Shown in pieces: positions 1 through 5,756 of a DNA stretch of 7,123 nt (positions are counted from its first letter, which is position 1; each line of letters begins with the position of its first letter). The DNA is from a bacterium (lineage in GTDB: Bacteria > Chloroflexota > Dormibacteria > UBA8260 > Bog-877). The stretch spans positions 1 through 7,123 of the forward strand of contig JAKABA010000205.1 of the NCBI GenBank assembly GCA_021802115.1. Reading direction: 5' to 3'. The notes beneath the pieces were generated by a model. That model saw nothing but the letters and a program-made list of their open reading frames with translations, did not search any database and was not told the DNA's origin. The translations under genes were made by a program, and so were the position numbers.

Positions 1-1
1 A

Positions 2-271
2 GTGGCCGGCACCGTCTTTGCGATCAACACCGGGAGTTTCGGCGCCACCAGCGCCGACCTGTTCTTGGTGCTCATCCTGGCCGCGGTCTTCCTCGGAGGT
101 CCGGGCCAGCCCTACGGCGCCATGCTGGGGGCCCTGGTGATCGGCGTCATCACCGAGGTGAGCGCCTCGGTGATCACCGCCGACTACAAGTACGTTCCCG
201 CGTTCGTCATTCTCTTGGTGGTCCTCGCAGTCCGTCCGCGCGGCCTGTTCAGCGCCGGCACCCTGGACTGA
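2..271 (+). CDS. livH: LivH-like ABC permease, C-terminal part (5' truncated by the window)
   Basis: This is the last 89 codons of an inner-membrane permease subunit of a branched-chain amino acid type (HAAT/Liv) importer. The reading frame runs off the left edge, so the GTG at position 2 is probably an internal valine codon and the true start lies upstream. Numbered from that codon, three hydrophobic stretches are visible at about residues 19-32, 38-57 and 64-77. The motif FLGGPGQPYGAMLGAL (30-45) matches the conserved GG.G...G...GA segment of LivH/LivM permeases, and RPRGLF (78-83) is the usual LivH C-terminal end. LivH pairs with LivM to form the transmembrane channel, and the fused LivM-LivG gene follows after 69 bases, which fits an operon. 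A substrate-binding protein gene (livJ/livK type) is not in the window and may lie upstream. The family assignment is firm. The transported solute is not shown by this fragment. Confidence 0.88.
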   Translation: MAGTVFAINTGSFGATSADLFLVLILAAVFLGGPGQPYGAMLGALVIGVITEVSASVITADYKYVPAFVILLVVLAVRPRGLFSAGTLD

Positions 272-326
272 ACCCGTGCCCACCATGCCCCTGCCCGGCT
301 GCCACTCGCACGCCCCAACTTCACCC

Positions 327-333
327 AGGAGGT
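327..333 (+). promoter_or_regulatory. Shine-Dalgarno fixing the GTG start at 341
   Basis: AGGAGGT lies 7 bases before the GTG at 341. It is a near-perfect anti-SD match at ideal spacing, and it supports that GTG as the start of the LivM-LivG fusion gene. Confidence 0.85.
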
Positions 334-340
334 ACGCTCA

Positions 341-2158
341 GTGAGCCAGGCCACCCTCTTCTACCTGGCCAACCTGCTCATCTACGGCGCGGTGGATGTG
401 ATCGCCTGCCTGGGACTGTCGATGCAGTTCGGAGTGGCCGGGATCAGCAACTTCGGCTACATCATCTTCCAGGCCGCGGGGGCCTACACGGCGGCGGTGC
501 TGGCGCTGCCGCCTGACACCGCCAACGGCGGTTTCCAGCACTACATCGGCGGGTTGGGGCTGCCCTTTCCGCTGCCGATCCTGGGCGCCACCGTGGTCGG
601 GGGCCTGGTGGCGCTGCCGTTTGCGGTCCTGGTCGGGCGCCGGCTGACCGGTCACGTCGCCGCCATCGGGCTGTTGGTCACGGCGGTGATGGCGAACCTG
701 CTGGTCACCAACTTCGTGCCTCTGTTCAACGGGGCGGCGGGTCTCTCGCTGGTGCCGCAGCCGCTCCAAAACCTGCTCAACCCCCAGACCCAGACCTACC
801 AATGGATCTATGGAGCGGCGGCCGCGGTGGTGGCGCTCTTGGTGTATCTGCTCTTTCACCGCATCACCGAGTCTCCCTACGGACGGAGCATGCGGGCGAT
901 GCGCGACAACAGCGTGGTCGCCAACGCCCTCGGCAAGGATCTCCTCAGCATGAGGACGGCGATGCTGGTGCTGGGAGGGATGGCGGCGGGCCTCTCGGGC
1001 GGGGTCCTGGTGGGCTTCATAACCCTGTGGGACCCGGGCGCCTGGGGATACGCCGAGACCATCGTCCTCTTCGCGGCCATCATCATCGGGGGTACCGGGA
1101 ATCACAAGGGAGCGGTCCTGGGGGCGATCCTGGTCCCGGTCGGGTTCGAGGAGGCGACCCGCTTCATCCCCTCCTCCCTCGGCCCTCCAGGAATGATCCC
1201 GGCCCTGCAGTGGGTCGCCATCGGCCTTCTCATCGTGGGCTTTCTGTGGTTCCGGCCCCAGGGCATCATCCCCGAACCTCGGCGCCGGACATTCGCCCGG
1301 GCTCAGGCCCGGCTGACGCGTGCCCGGCGTGACCAGCCCCCGCGACCCACCACGGCCGCCACTCCGCACGCGCCGTCCGGAGCGGAAACGGCCAATCCCG
1401 GCGGGGCCATGCTCGCCACCGAGGGGGTGGTGGTCGCCTTCGGCGATGTCCGGGCGGTGGACGGGGTCAGCATCACGGTGGGCCGGAGGAGTCTCACCGG
1501 CCTCATCGGCCCCAATGGTGCCGGCAAGTCGACCCTGCTGGCGGCTCTGGCGGGGACCGTGCCGATCGCGGAAGGCAGGATCCTCTTCGACGGCCAGGAT
1601 GTCAGCCGGATGCCGGCGTACCTGCGGGCCCGCCTGGGACTGGTGCGGACCTTCCAACTGGCTAGCGAGTTCAAACGGTTGACCGTGGTGGAGAACCTCC
1701 TGTCGGCCGTGCCGTCGCAGCGGGGGGACACCCTGCGCGGCGCCCTCCGCGGTCCCCGCTACTGGCAGCACGACGAGCTGGCCGCGATCGAGGAGGCCCG
1801 GGAGCTGATGGATCACTTCGGCCTGCTCGAATATGCGGACACCTACGCCGGCAACCTGTCCGGAGGCCAGCGCCGACTGGTCGAGATCATGCGGGCGATT
1901 ATGGCCAAGCCCAAACTGCTCCTCCTGGACGAGCCGATGGCGGGTATCCATCCCAACCTGGCGCGGGCGATCGGCCGGCACCTGCAGACGCTGTGCGCCC
2001 AGGGCATGACCATCCTTTTGGTTGAACACGAGTTGGGCTTCATGGATGAGTTCTGTGATCCGGTGATAGTCCTGGCCGAGGGCCGGGTCCTGGCCCAGGG
2101 CACCATGGGCGAGCTGCGCGGGCACAGCGAGGTCGTGGAGGCCTACCTTGTCGGCTGA
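341..2158 (+). CDS. LivM-LivG fusion: ABC permease joined to ATPase
   Basis: A 605-residue protein joins a LivM-like permease (about residues 1-310) to a LivG-like ATPase (about 357-605). The permease half has roughly eight hydrophobic segments (near 5-27, 38-56, 77-98, 105-125, 155-172, 205-229, 238-265 and 287-303). It also shows the family motifs GVAGISNFGY (31-40), YGRSMRAMRDN (180-190, the cytoplasmic loop that contacts the ATPase) and IIGGTGNHKGAVLGA (248-262). A hydrophilic Arg/Pro/Ala-rich linker at about 311-356 leads to the ATPase. There I see Walker A GPNGAGKS (390-397), Q-loop Gln439, signature LSGGQ (506-510), Walker B ending in Asp530-Glu531, and switch His563. All key ATPase residues are present, so the domain should hydrolyse ATP. 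The ATPase half is 249 residues, normal for LivG. A methionine at the domain boundary (357) might be the old livG start, but the frame is unbroken through the linker. The 3' end overlaps livF by 11 bases. Such permease-ATPase fusions are known in the Liv family. The solute is unknown. Confidence 0.93.
   Translation: MSQATLFYLANLLIYGAVDVIACLGLSMQFGVAGISNFGYIIFQAAGAYTAAVLALPPDTANGGFQHYIGGLGLPFPLPILGATVVGGLVALPFAVLVGRRLTGHVAAIGLLVTAVMANLLVTNFVPLFNGAAGLSLVPQPLQNLLNPQTQTYQWIYGAAAAVVALLVYLLFHRITESPYGRSMRAMRDNSVVANALGKDLLSMRTAMLVLGGMAAGLSGGVLVGFITLWDPGAWGYAETIVLFAAIIIGGTGNHKGAVLGAILVPVGFEEATRFIPSSLGPPGMIPALQWVAIGLLIVGFLWFRPQGIIPEPRRRTFARAQARLTRARRDQPPRPTTAATPHAPSGAETANPGGAMLATEGVVVAFGDVRAVDGVSITVGRRSLTGLIGPNGAGKSTLLAALAGTVPIAEGRILFDGQDVSRMPAYLRARLGLVRTFQLASEFKRLTVVENLLSAVPSQRGDTLRGALRGPRYWQHDELAAIEEARELMDHFGLLEYADTYAGNLSGGQRRLVEIMRAIMAKPKLLLLDEPMAGIHPNLARAIGRHLQTLCAQGMTILLVEHELGFMDEFCDPVIVLAEGRVLAQGTMGELRGHSEVVEAYLVG
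2137..2141 (+). promoter_or_regulatory. Shine-Dalgarno fixing the TTG start at 2148
   Basis: GGAGG lies within the end of the fusion gene, 6 bases before TTG at 2148. It supports this TTG, which overlaps the upstream stop codon region, as the livF start and suggests translational coupling. Confidence 0.7.
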
Positions 2159-2927
2159 ACAGACAACGAGCGCCAAGACCACCCGGGGGGCCGGCCTCGT
2201 CACCGAGCTGCTCTCGGCCGGATATGCGGGCAGGGCCGTTGTGCAGGAGCTCTCCATTCGCCTCGACCCAGGTGAGGTCGTGTCAGTGGTCGGCCCCAAC
2301 GGGTCGGGCAAGAGCACCCTGCTCAAGGCACTGGTCGGGGTGGTCCGCGTTCTCAGTGGCAAGGTGCTGCTGGACGGCCAGGAGATCACCAACTGGGCTC
2401 CCGACGAGGCGGCGCGCGCGGGCATCGGCTACGTACCCCAGATAGACGACGTCTTCGCCCCCCTGACGGTGCGCGAGAACCTGGAGATGGGGGGATACCT
2501 CCTCCCCGTGCGCGAGGTGCCCGGGCGGATCACCCACGTGCTGGAGGTGTTCCCGCAGCTGGCGCGGATGCTCTCGCGCAAGGCCGGGCGGCTCTCGGGG
2601 GGCGAGCGCAAGATGCTGGCCATGGGGCGGGTGCTGATGCTGCAGCCGCGAGCCTTCATTCTCGACGAGCCGACCGCGAACCTGGCCCCGGCGCTGGCCA
2701 ACATGCTGTTGGAAGACCACATCCGCCAGCTGAGCGCGACCGGCGCCTCGGTTCTGGTGGTCGAGCAGAGGGCTCGCGCCGTCCTGGCGATCTCGGACCG
2801 GACCTACGTGCTGACCGGAGGCCGTTGCCGGCTCGAGGGGACCCCAGCGGAGCTGCTGGCGAGCCCGGACTTCGCGGACACATTCCTCGGTGGCGCGCGC
2901 CACGCATCGGAGCCGGCGGCGGAGTGA
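2148..2927 (+). CDS. livF: LivF-like ABC transporter ATPase
   Basis: This 259-residue cytoplasmic ATPase is the second nucleotide-binding subunit of the importer and should pair with the LivG half of the preceding fusion protein. Walker A is GPNGSGKS (49-56), the Q-loop is VPQ with Gln98, the signature is LSGGE (149-153), and Walker B ends in ILDEP with Asp173-Glu174. The segment LTVRENLEMGGY (106-117) is typical of LivF. Where many ABC ATPases have the switch histidine, this protein has VVEQ with Gln207. That is the normal LivF form (VEQ), not a defect, and helps tell LivF from LivG. The start is TTG, chosen for its SD sequence and its 11-base overlap with the upstream gene. Homology begins at about residue 16, so the first residues are less certain. 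The length is slightly above the roughly 235-240 usual for LivF because of short additions at both ends. The gene is last in the transporter block and is followed by a 233-base gap. Confidence 0.92.
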   Translation: MSAEQTTSAKTTRGAGLVTELLSAGYAGRAVVQELSIRLDPGEVVSVVGPNGSGKSTLLKALVGVVRVLSGKVLLDGQEITNWAPDEAARAGIGYVPQIDDVFAPLTVRENLEMGGYLLPVREVPGRITHVLEVFPQLARMLSRKAGRLSGGERKMLAMGRVLMLQPRAFILDEPTANLAPALANMLLEDHIRQLSATGASVLVVEQRARAVLAISDRTYVLTGGRCRLEGTPAELLASPDFADTFLGGARHASEPAAE

Positions 2928-3160
2928 CCTGGCAGTGAGGGCCAGACCTCAGCGTTCCCATATGACCCAGGCGACCGTCCCTGACCCCTCCTCCATCGTG
3001 CCGGACGGCGCTGCTCATGCCGGCGGTCGTGAACTCCGCGGCGGCATTCCCCGCCGGCCAAGGATCGCTGGCAGGGCGGGCCCAACTGAGCCCCCGACCG
3101 GACACGGCAAACGCAGGGAGCCCAGCGCCGCGCGGGTTGGACCTCCCCGGGCCCTCCCCC
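2928..3160 (+). other. Intergenic gap between livF and the RraA-family gene
   Basis: These 233 bases hold no convincing gene. Frames open here translate to Pro/Ala/Gly/Arg-rich sequence with no family motif and no SD. A 6-base stem with a 6-base loop (CGGCGG at 3039-3044, CCGCCG at 3051-3056) is present but has no T-run after it and may be chance in such GC-rich DNA. I could not identify a promoter. The gap could carry regulation separating the transporter from the downstream genes, but nothing in the sequence shows this directly. Confidence 0.4.
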
Positions 3161-3814
3161 ATGGTTGAGTCCAGCGGCTCGGCCGCCCTCCCCGGCGCAC
3201 GGACCGTCCGGGACTGGCCGCGTGCTGACCCCTCAGTGGTCGCCCAGTTGGCCGAGATCCCCGCCGCCGTGGCCGCGGACTGCATGCACCGGACCGGGGC
3301 GATGGGAGCGGAGATCCGGGCGCTCTGGCGCGGGGCCAAGCTCTGCGGCTCGGCCCTGCCGGTGCTGGTGCGCAGCGGCGACAACGCTCGTATTCACGAA
3401 GCCCTGGGGCTGGCTCAGGCAGGCGACGTGCTGGTCGTGAACGCCCAGGGCTCGATGGCCCACGCGGTCTTCGGCGAGCTCATGGCGACTCGCGCACGCG
3501 CGGTCGGGCTCGCCGGGCTGGTGGTGGACGGCGCGGTGCGCGACGTGGCCGACCTGGAGGCCATGAGGTTTCCCGTCTTCGCCATGGGCAGCAGCCCCGG
3601 GGGGCCCACCAAGGAGGGCACCGGGGAGGTGGGGTATCCGGTCGCCTGCGGCCGGGTCGTGGTCAATCCGGGCGACGTGGTGCTAGCGGACGACGACGGG
3701 GTGGCGGTGATCCCGCGGAGCGCCGCCGCCGCCGTGCTCGAGGCCGCCCGGGAGCGCCTTGAGCAGGAGGCCGCAAAGAGGGCCGCCGCCCGGTCAGGTC
3801 GCCCCGTTGTCTAG
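3161..3814 (+). CDS. RraA-family protein (HMG/CHA aldolase or oxaloacetate decarboxylase-like)
   Basis: A 217-residue protein of the RraA-like fold, whose enzymatic members are metal-dependent class II aldolases or decarboxylases acting on 4-hydroxy-4-methyl-2-oxoglutarate, 4-carboxy-4-hydroxy-2-oxoadipate or oxaloacetate. Family segments in order: IPAAVAADCMHRTG (33-46), GDNARIHEAL (73-82), GDVLVVNAQG (88-97), FGELMA (104-109), VVDGAVRD (121-128), FPVFA (137-141), and PGDVVLADDDGVAVIP (170-185). Arg127-Asp128 matches the active-site Arg-Asp pair of the aldolase branch, with Glu106 exactly 20 residues before Arg127. E. coli RraA, the RNase E inhibitor, lacks the Asp as I recall it, so an enzyme is more likely than an RNase regulator. 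Start: ATG 3161 gives the family's usual length. The same frame extends to an ATG at 3017, but those 48 extra residues are low-complexity Ala/Pro/Gly with no family match. Neither start has a good SD, so the N-terminus is uncertain. The substrate is unknown; the neighbouring genes suggest a 2-oxo or 2-hydroxy acid. Confidence 0.85.
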   Translation: MVESSGSAALPGARTVRDWPRADPSVVAQLAEIPAAVAADCMHRTGAMGAEIRALWRGAKLCGSALPVLVRSGDNARIHEALGLAQAGDVLVVNAQGSMAHAVFGELMATRARAVGLAGLVVDGAVRDVADLEAMRFPVFAMGSSPGGPTKEGTGEVGYPVACGRVVVNPGDVVLADDDGVAVIPRSAAAAVLEAARERLEQEAAKRAAARSGRPVV

Positions 3815-3838
3815 GCGCCAACCGTTCCTGAGGGAGGC

Positions 3839-3857
3839 GGGCCGGCTCGCGCGGCCC
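3839..3857 (+). terminator. Possible hairpin after the RraA-family gene
   Basis: GGGCCG (3839-3844) pairs with CGGCCC (3852-3857) across a 7-base loop, 24 bases past the stop codon. There is no T-run, so it is not a classical intrinsic terminator. Hairpins without a U-tail have been proposed to terminate in some actinobacteria, but the match may be chance in GC-rich DNA. Confidence 0.25.
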
Positions 3858-3909
3858 ACCACCGACGGGCGCGCGGGGGCCGTCTTCACCGCCTCCGTGG
3901 GTGGTACAC

Positions 3910-3938
3910 TTGCAGCTGCGGGGCCTGGTATTTCTAAC
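3910..3938 (+). promoter_or_regulatory. Candidate promoter for the lyase / CoA-transferase block
   Basis: The least GC-rich patch of the 195-base gap before the ThDP-enzyme gene contains TTGCAG (3910-3915) and TCTAAC (3933-3938), separated by 17 bases. They match 3 of 6 and 4 of 6 positions of the sigma-70-type -35 and -10 consensus. An alternative -10-like hexamer, TACACT, lies at 3905-3910. The location, 70-100 bases before the ATG at 4010, is plausible. The matches are weak and no operator could be identified. Confidence 0.25.
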
Positions 3939-3995
3939 GCCAAGCGCCAGCATGGGGGACGCGGCAGTACGAGCATGGCCGTCGGGCACGGCACT

Positions 3996-4001
3996 GGGGA
4001 G
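3996..4001 (+). promoter_or_regulatory. Shine-Dalgarno for the ATG at 4010
   Basis: GGGGAG lies 8 bases before ATG 4010. A second in-frame ATG at 4022 has only a GGAG (4014-4017) at short spacing, so 4010 is preferred. Confidence 0.55.
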
Positions 4002-4009
4002 CGCGAGAG

Positions 4010-5713
4010 ATGCCGGAGTTGATGTCCGAAGCAGGGCTGACGGCGGGTGGGACCCAGATCTCCGGAGGGCACCTGGTGGCTCGCGCGCTCCGCGGCGAGG
4101 GCATCGAGGTCATATTCACCCTCTGCGGCGGTCACATCATCGACATCTACGATGGTTGCCTCGACGAGGGCATCAAGATCGTGGACGTCCGTCATGAGCA
4201 GGTGGCCGCCCACGCCGCGGACGGCTATGCCCGGGTGACCGGCATACCCGGATGCGCCGTGGTCACGGCCGGGCCAGGCACCACCGACGCGGTCACCGGG
4301 GTGGCCAACGCCTTTCGCGCCGAGAGCCCCATGCTCTTGATCGGGGGGCAGGGCGCCACCAGCCAGCACAAGATGGGCTCGCTGCAGGACCTCCCCCATG
4401 TGGAGATGCTCCGCCCCATCACCAAGTTCGCGGCCACGGTACCCACCACCTCCCGGGTCGCCGACATGGTGGCGATGGCGTTCCGAGAGTGCTTCCTGGG
4501 CGCGCCGGGCCCCTCCTATCTCGAGATACCCAGGGACGTGCTGGACGCTCAGGTCGACTTGGACCAGGCGACCATCCCCAGCGCCGGGCACTCCCGGGCC
4601 TCCACCCGGAGCCTTGGGGACCCTGCCGACATCGAGCGGCTGGCCGACCTGATCACCCATTCCCGCCGTCCCTGCATCCTCCTTGGCCAGCAGGTGTGGA
4701 CCTGCCGCGCGGCCGAGCCGGCGCAGGCCCTGGTTCGGGAAGCCGACATCCCCGCCTTCATGAACGGGGCGGGCCGAGGCACCCTGGCACCCGATGATCC
4801 CCGACACTTCCAGCTGACCAGGAGGTACGCCTTCGACAAGGCCGACCTGATCATCATCGTCGGCACCCCCTTCGACTTCCGCCTCGGCTACGGCCGCCGC
4901 CTCAATCCGCGGGCCGCGGTGGTGCAGATCGACCTCGACTACCGCACGGTGGGCCGCAACCGTGACGTCACCCTGGGCATGGTGGGTGACTGCGCGGTGA
5001 TCCTGGAGGCGGTGCGACAGGCGCTGTCCGGTCGGGTCTCGCCCTCGTTGGACCACCACGACTGGCGAGAAGAGCTGCGGGCGGAGGAGGATCGGCTGGA
5101 GAGCTCCCGGCGGTCCAAGCTGCTCTCGGACTCGGTCCCGATCCACCCCATGCGCGTGGCCCACGAGATCAACCAGTTCCTCACCGACGACACCATCTAC
5201 ATAGGTGACGGTGGCGACGTGGTGACCACCGCCGGACAGGTGGTCAAGCCCCACCTGCCCGGTCATTGGATGGACCCCGGCCCCCTGGGCACCCTGGGAG
5301 TGGGGATCGGCTTCGCCATGGCGGCCAAGCTGGCGCGCCCGGACCAGGAGGTCTTGTGCTACTTCGGTGACGGCGCGCTCAGCCTCACCGGTTTCGACTT
5401 CGAGACCATGCTCCGTTTCAATCTGCCCTTCATCGGTGTGGTGGGCAACAACTCCTACATGAACCAGATCCGGTACGGCCAGCTGGCCCGCTACGGCCGA
5501 GAGCGCGGCGAGGTGGGCAACAAGCTGGGCGACCTTCCCTACGGCAGATTCGCCGAGGTTTTGGGCGGGTACGGCGAGGAGATCCGCGATCCCAAGGACA
5601 TCCGCCCCGCCCTGGAGCGAGCCCGGGCGTCGGGCAGACCCTCCCTGATCAACGTCTGGGTCGACCCCGATGAGTTCGCCTCGGGAACCATGAACCAGAC
5701 GATGTACAAGTGA
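4010..5713 (+). CDS. ThDP-dependent 2-hydroxyacyl-CoA lyase-like enzyme (oxalyl-CoA decarboxylase / HACL group)
   Basis: A full-length (567-residue) cytoplasmic thiamine diphosphate enzyme with the acetolactate-synthase architecture: N-terminal pyrimidine-binding domain (about 15-185), middle domain (about 200-345) and C-terminal diphosphate-binding domain (about 375-555). RHEQ (61-64) carries Glu63, the conserved glutamate that activates the cofactor. The Mg/diphosphate motif runs from GDG (453-455) to NN (480-481). The gene lies 43 bases before a formyl-CoA transferase-like gene, the partner expected for oxalyl-CoA decarboxylase. However, the N-domain loop GSLQDLPHVEMLR (123-135) resembles human HACL1 (GAFQEFPQVE..R) rather than the YEEMD-type loop of Oxalobacter Oxc. 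The C-terminal tail has Ser-Gly-Thr (558-560) where Oxc has an active-site Ser-x-Arg, and it ends in GTMNQTMYK. HACL-type enzymes cleave 2-hydroxyacyl-CoA to a carbonyl compound plus formyl-CoA. Comparisons are from memory. Automatic pipelines would probably call this an acetolactate synthase large subunit, which I consider less likely because of the partner gene. Confidence 0.8.
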   Translation: MPELMSEAGLTAGGTQISGGHLVARALRGEGIEVIFTLCGGHIIDIYDGCLDEGIKIVDVRHEQVAAHAADGYARVTGIPGCAVVTAGPGTTDAVTGVANAFRAESPMLLIGGQGATSQHKMGSLQDLPHVEMLRPITKFAATVPTTSRVADMVAMAFRECFLGAPGPSYLEIPRDVLDAQVDLDQATIPSAGHSRASTRSLGDPADIERLADLITHSRRPCILLGQQVWTCRAAEPAQALVREADIPAFMNGAGRGTLAPDDPRHFQLTRRYAFDKADLIIIVGTPFDFRLGYGRRLNPRAAVVQIDLDYRTVGRNRDVTLGMVGDCAVILEAVRQALSGRVSPSLDHHDWREELRAEEDRLESSRRSKLLSDSVPIHPMRVAHEINQFLTDDTIYIGDGGDVVTTAGQVVKPHLPGHWMDPGPLGTLGVGIGFAMAAKLARPDQEVLCYFGDGALSLTGFDFETMLRFNLPFIGVVGNNSYMNQIRYGQLARYGRERGEVGNKLGDLPYGRFAEVLGGYGEEIRDPKDIRPALERARASGRPSLINVWVDPDEFASGTMNQTMYK

Positions 5714-5732
5714 GGCGGACCGAGGGTCCGTC
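5714..5732 (+). other. Intercistronic hairpin between the lyase-like and CoA-transferase genes
   Basis: Directly after the stop codon, CGGACC (5716-5721) and GGTCCG (5725-5730) form a 6-base perfect stem around a GAG loop. It extends by a G-T wobble (5715/5731) and a G-C pair (5714/5732). There is no T-run after it, and the next gene's SD starts 13 bases later, so it is more likely an mRNA-stability or processing element than a terminator. Function is not shown. Confidence 0.45.
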
Positions 5733-5744
5733 CTCCCAGGAGCA

Positions 5745-5751
5745 AAGGGAG
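5745..5751 (+). promoter_or_regulatory. Shine-Dalgarno for the ATG at 5757
   Basis: AAGGGAG lies 5 bases before ATG 5757. A further AGGAG at 5738-5742 is too distant (14 bases) to be the main site. Confidence 0.6.
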
Positions 5752-5756
5752 TCGTT

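Noticed and set aside
338..2425. A 695-residue open frame on the minus strand across the transporter genes
   Set aside because: It lies opposite LivM-LivG and LivF, which carry full family motifs. Its translation is Arg/His/Gln/Pro/Gly-rich with no recognisable domain, as expected for antisense of GC-rich coding DNA.
2766..2768. Loss of the switch histidine in the LivF-like ATPase as a sign of inactivity
   Set aside because: Gln in the VEQ motif is normal for LivF proteins, so it is not a defect.
3039..3056. 6-base stem-loop in the livF-RraA gap as a terminator
   Set aside because: No T-run, 111 bases past the livF stop, and such short GC stems are expected by chance here.
2890..3168. A 92-codon plus-strand frame spanning the livF to RraA gap
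   Set aside because: Pro/Arg/Gly-rich translation, no SD, overlaps the end of livF and the start of the RraA-family gene, no family resemblance.
3926..3942. TGG...CCA partial inverted repeat in the gap before the ThDP-enzyme gene as a GntR-type operator
   Set aside because: Only the outer bases pair; the inner half-sites do not match each other, and no regulator gene is in the window.
4010..5713. Acetolactate synthase large subunit (ilvB) as the name for the ThDP enzyme
   Set aside because: The fold is shared, but no small subunit (ilvN) or ilvC follows, the direct neighbour is an Frc-like CoA-transferase, and the N-domain loop looks HACL-like.
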